Part shown: piece after piece, positions 40,808 through 42,835 of the stretch | How the letters are laid out: the number at the start of each line of letters is the position of its first letter | Numbering within the stretch: position 1 is the first letter of the stretch | DNA from: Chara braunii | Lineage: Eukaryota > Streptophyta > Charophyceae > Charales > Characeae | Direction of reading: 5' to 3' | DNA: 42,835 nucleotides | Assembly: GCA_003427395.1 (NCBI GenBank) | Contig: BFEA01000306.1 | Coordinates: 1,831,655-1,874,489 of the forward strand | The notes under the pieces: model-generated | Database searches by the model: none | Told to the model about the DNA's origin: nothing | What the model saw: the letters and a program-made list of their open reading frames with translations, nothing else | Made by a program: the position numbers and the translations under genes

Positions 40808-42023
40808 AAACTTAGGAATGCGTATTCCACAAATCCTGTCTATGGCGCTATGATTAAACGTGGGCAGGAAGCGCCAACAGAGTTTCCAAATTATCGAATC
40901 ACACAAGGACTGTTGTTTGAGCAAACAAATATGTATGATAGGCTTTGTATTCCAAATGTAGAAGAGATCAAAAGTTTGATCTTGGGGGAGTGCCATGACA
41001 CTGAAGGCCATTTCGGGTGGAAAAAGACTTATGCAAACCTATTGCGTTCCTACACCTGGCCTCGCATGAAACCGGACTGCATTGCATATGTGCAGGGCTG
41101 TCAAGTGTGCCAAAGAAATAAGAGCACTACACAGCCTCCCCTTGGTCTACTTAAGCCTTTGCCAATTCCAACAGGTCCAGGAGACTCTGTGTCTATTGAT
41201 TTTATGGACACTAAGGTAAAAAGCAGGAATGGAAAGACGCAAGTCATGGTCATCGTTGACAGATTTAGTAAGTATGCTGTCTTTGTAGCATTACCGACGA
41301 AAGCAAGAACAAAACTGGTAATCTGGGAGTTCTTTAACCATTGAATGAAAAACTATGGACATCCCTTAACAATCGTAAGTGACAGAGACACAAGGTTCAT
41401 AAGTGAACAATGGCAGCAACTAATGAGCGTCTACTGCTCTAAGTTGACTATGTCTTCAGGTAGGCATCCTGAGACAAACGGCCAAACTGAGCGAATGAAC
41501 AAGATTTTGCAGCAGACGCTGCGTATGTACATCCGTCCCGGTCAGATTGACTGGGTCGAGCATTTGCCCAAAGTTGCTAATGCTTATAACAACTTTGTTC
41601 ACCTATCTACATGTAGGACTCCAATGGAGTTGCATCTGGGATGGCGTCCGCGCAGACCTATTGATCGTCTGAACCCGGATCAATTGCATAAGCTTCCACT
41701 AGGACCAAGTGAGTTTGCTATACAATACCAAAAAGATATAGAAAAGGTAAAGGAGAATATCATAAAGGCACAACATCAAATGATTGAACAGGCAAATAAG
41801 CATAGAAGACCCTTCTCAGTTTACTGTAGGTGATCTAGTATGGGTTAAGTCTAAGGAGTTTGTTCCTGAAGAGAACATATCTCAAAAGCTGCAACCCGCC
41901 TACAGAGGACCTTGGCAGGTTCTAGATGTGATAGGAGATGTGGATGGACCTTCTTACGTTATTGAGATTCCTCTGCACTTACACACGTATCCAGTATTCC
42001 ACGCTTCGAAGCTCTTACCTTGA
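40808..42023 (+). pseudogene. Integrase of copy D pol
   Basis: HHCC module (GECHDTEGHFGWKK ... CQVCQRNKST), DDE core (SIDFMD, SDRDTRFISE, HPETNGQTERMN) split by a TGA at 41342-41344, then a frameshift near 41815 (PFSVYCR versus SQFTVGDLVWVK) and the GPWQVLD ... HASKLLP module to a TGA at 42021-42023. All catalytic residues are visible in the separate pieces. Confidence 0.87.
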
Positions 42024-42285
42024 GTAACCAATGAGTTGTTTCCCAGTCGCATCAGCGATACCTCCTAGTATGGATGGGAAATACGACGTGGATAAGATTG
42101 TTGCTGAAAGTACCTTCCAAACTGGACGTAGAGGCAGACCACAGCGGCAATATAAGGTGAGGTTCGCTTATCAGGATCCAAGTAAAGATCGCTGGTTCAC
42201 ACGGGAAGAATTAATGGATTATGCACCTCATATTGTGTCTGGATATGAAAGAGCGAGAAGAGGGATAAGTATTATAGATAGATGA
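42024..42285 (+). pseudogene. Chromodomain-like C-terminus of copy D pol
   Basis: KYDVDKIVAESTFQTGRRGR ... QYKVRFAYQDPSKDRWFT has the strand-strand-helix pattern of a chromodomain (compare the usual YLVKWKGY...TWEP). It is preceded by a short frameshifted linker. It probably guides integration to marked chromatin. A 24-residue tail after the family-1 stop position (HIVSGYERARRG ...) ends at 42283-42285. Confidence 0.72.
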
Positions 42286-42312
42286 AGACTTTCTCAGAGG
42301 ACTTCGAAATTA

Positions 42313-42324
42313 GGCCGGCGAGAG
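42313..42324 (+). promoter_or_regulatory. Polypurine tract of copy D
   Basis: GGCCGGCGAGAG directly before the 3' LTR; the string in front (TTCGAAATTA) matches the family-1 context. Confidence 0.75.
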
Positions 42325-42835
42325 TAAAAGGGCCTTTACCCGGTTCAGACCCTGCTCGGCAAATGCAGCATAGAGGGGTCACTCGCCAGGGTCCAACTCG
42401 TGAAAGCAGATCAAAGGACATGTTCTTTGGGTCAAAAGTCACATCCTAGTTAAACCAAAAGCCAATGTCAAAGGTCACAGTTGTGCCCCTGAACGAACAA
42501 TTGCAATGTTTAGATTTGGAGGTCACCTCTGTTCGTCCAGAGGGTGTGTAGGTCATGTCTGTTCAGGTAAGAGATGTCTCTGTACGTGCAATATGTGTGT
42601 CTGTTCGTACAATATGAGTGTTTATTCGTGCAGAATGTGTGTCTGTCCAGAAGGAAGTCAAAGGGCAGGTTTCCAGTTCTGTCTAAGTCTAATATGGGGT
42701 CTAGATTCAAGACACCCAGTCCGAAATCCAGACCAGATGGCCGCAGCAGCAGCAGACCCTGAGGGGAAATTACTGGGACCCACACATATGCATGGGTCTG
42801 GGACTGAGGAAGGCCCAAAGTGCCAATACAGGCCA
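42325..42835 (+). repeat. 3' LTR of copy D (cut by window end)
   Basis: The first 511 bp align with 34196-34706 without gaps. The window ends at exactly the base where the 5' LTR has its single N. Confidence 0.9.

Larger units (their letters stand above)
34196..42835 (+). mobile_element. Ty3/gypsy retrotransposon, family 2 copy D
   Basis: 5' LTR 34196-35514, PBS, leader, gag, PR, RT, RNase H, integrase, chromodomain, polypurine tract and the first 511 bp of the 3' LTR, which leaves the window. The proteins are clearly related to family 1, but the LTRs share no obvious similarity. The two LTRs differ at about 12 of 511 aligned bases, mostly transitions and no indels, so insertion is moderately old. 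Coding regions hold many stops and shifts. Confidence 0.88.

Overview
This is a repeat-dominated eukaryotic window with no convincing intact host gene. Chromodomain-bearing Ty3/gypsy retrotransposons primed by plant-type initiator tRNA-Met, together with a plant-LINE-like ORF1 (RRM-like domain plus CCHC knuckle), point to a streptophyte. The style of the Gag/Pol proteins reminds me of charophyte (Chara-like) elements, but that is a recollection and not a proof. There are two 385-base N runs and many isolated ambiguous bases, so parts of the layout may be scaffold artefacts.

Layout. (1) 1-2507: minus-strand copy A of Ty3/gypsy family 1, with the Gag N-terminus at the window edge, a long leader with CT microsatellites, a PBS and the 5' LTR. 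(2) 2508-3717: non-coding, with degenerate ~110-bp tandem repeats and a purine tract. (3) 3718-12925: minus-strand copy B of family 1, LTR to LTR, with Gag, PR, RT, RNase H, integrase and chromodomain all recognisable but broken by stops and frameshifts. (4) 12926-19883: plus-strand copy C of family 1, without its 5' LTR, also degenerate. (5) 19884-27225: non-coding DNA with several tandem duplications. (6) 27226-29749: a dense cluster of stem-loops. One family of eleven hairpins has a conserved loop and different self-complementary stems; three larger hairpins follow the same rule; there is also a foldback element and four small back-to-back hairpins. (7) 31576-34195: a LINE-type ORF1 with a 203-bp tandem duplication at its end. 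(8) 34196-42835: plus-strand copy D of a related family (family 2), with 5' LTR, PBS, degenerate Gag-Pol and the start of the 3' LTR.

The retroelement parts fit one life cycle. The LTR TATA box starts the RNA and tRNA-Met primes at the PBS. Gag coats the RNA through a coiled-coil region, an RGG-rich stretch and a CCHC knuckle. Pol follows in the -1 phase relative to the gag amber stop. Integrase with a divergent chromodomain probably directs insertion into chromatin. All copies look non-autonomous. The least explained and most interesting part is the stem-loop cluster at 27.2-29.75 kb, which behaves like a structured RNA or DNA locus I cannot assign to a known family.
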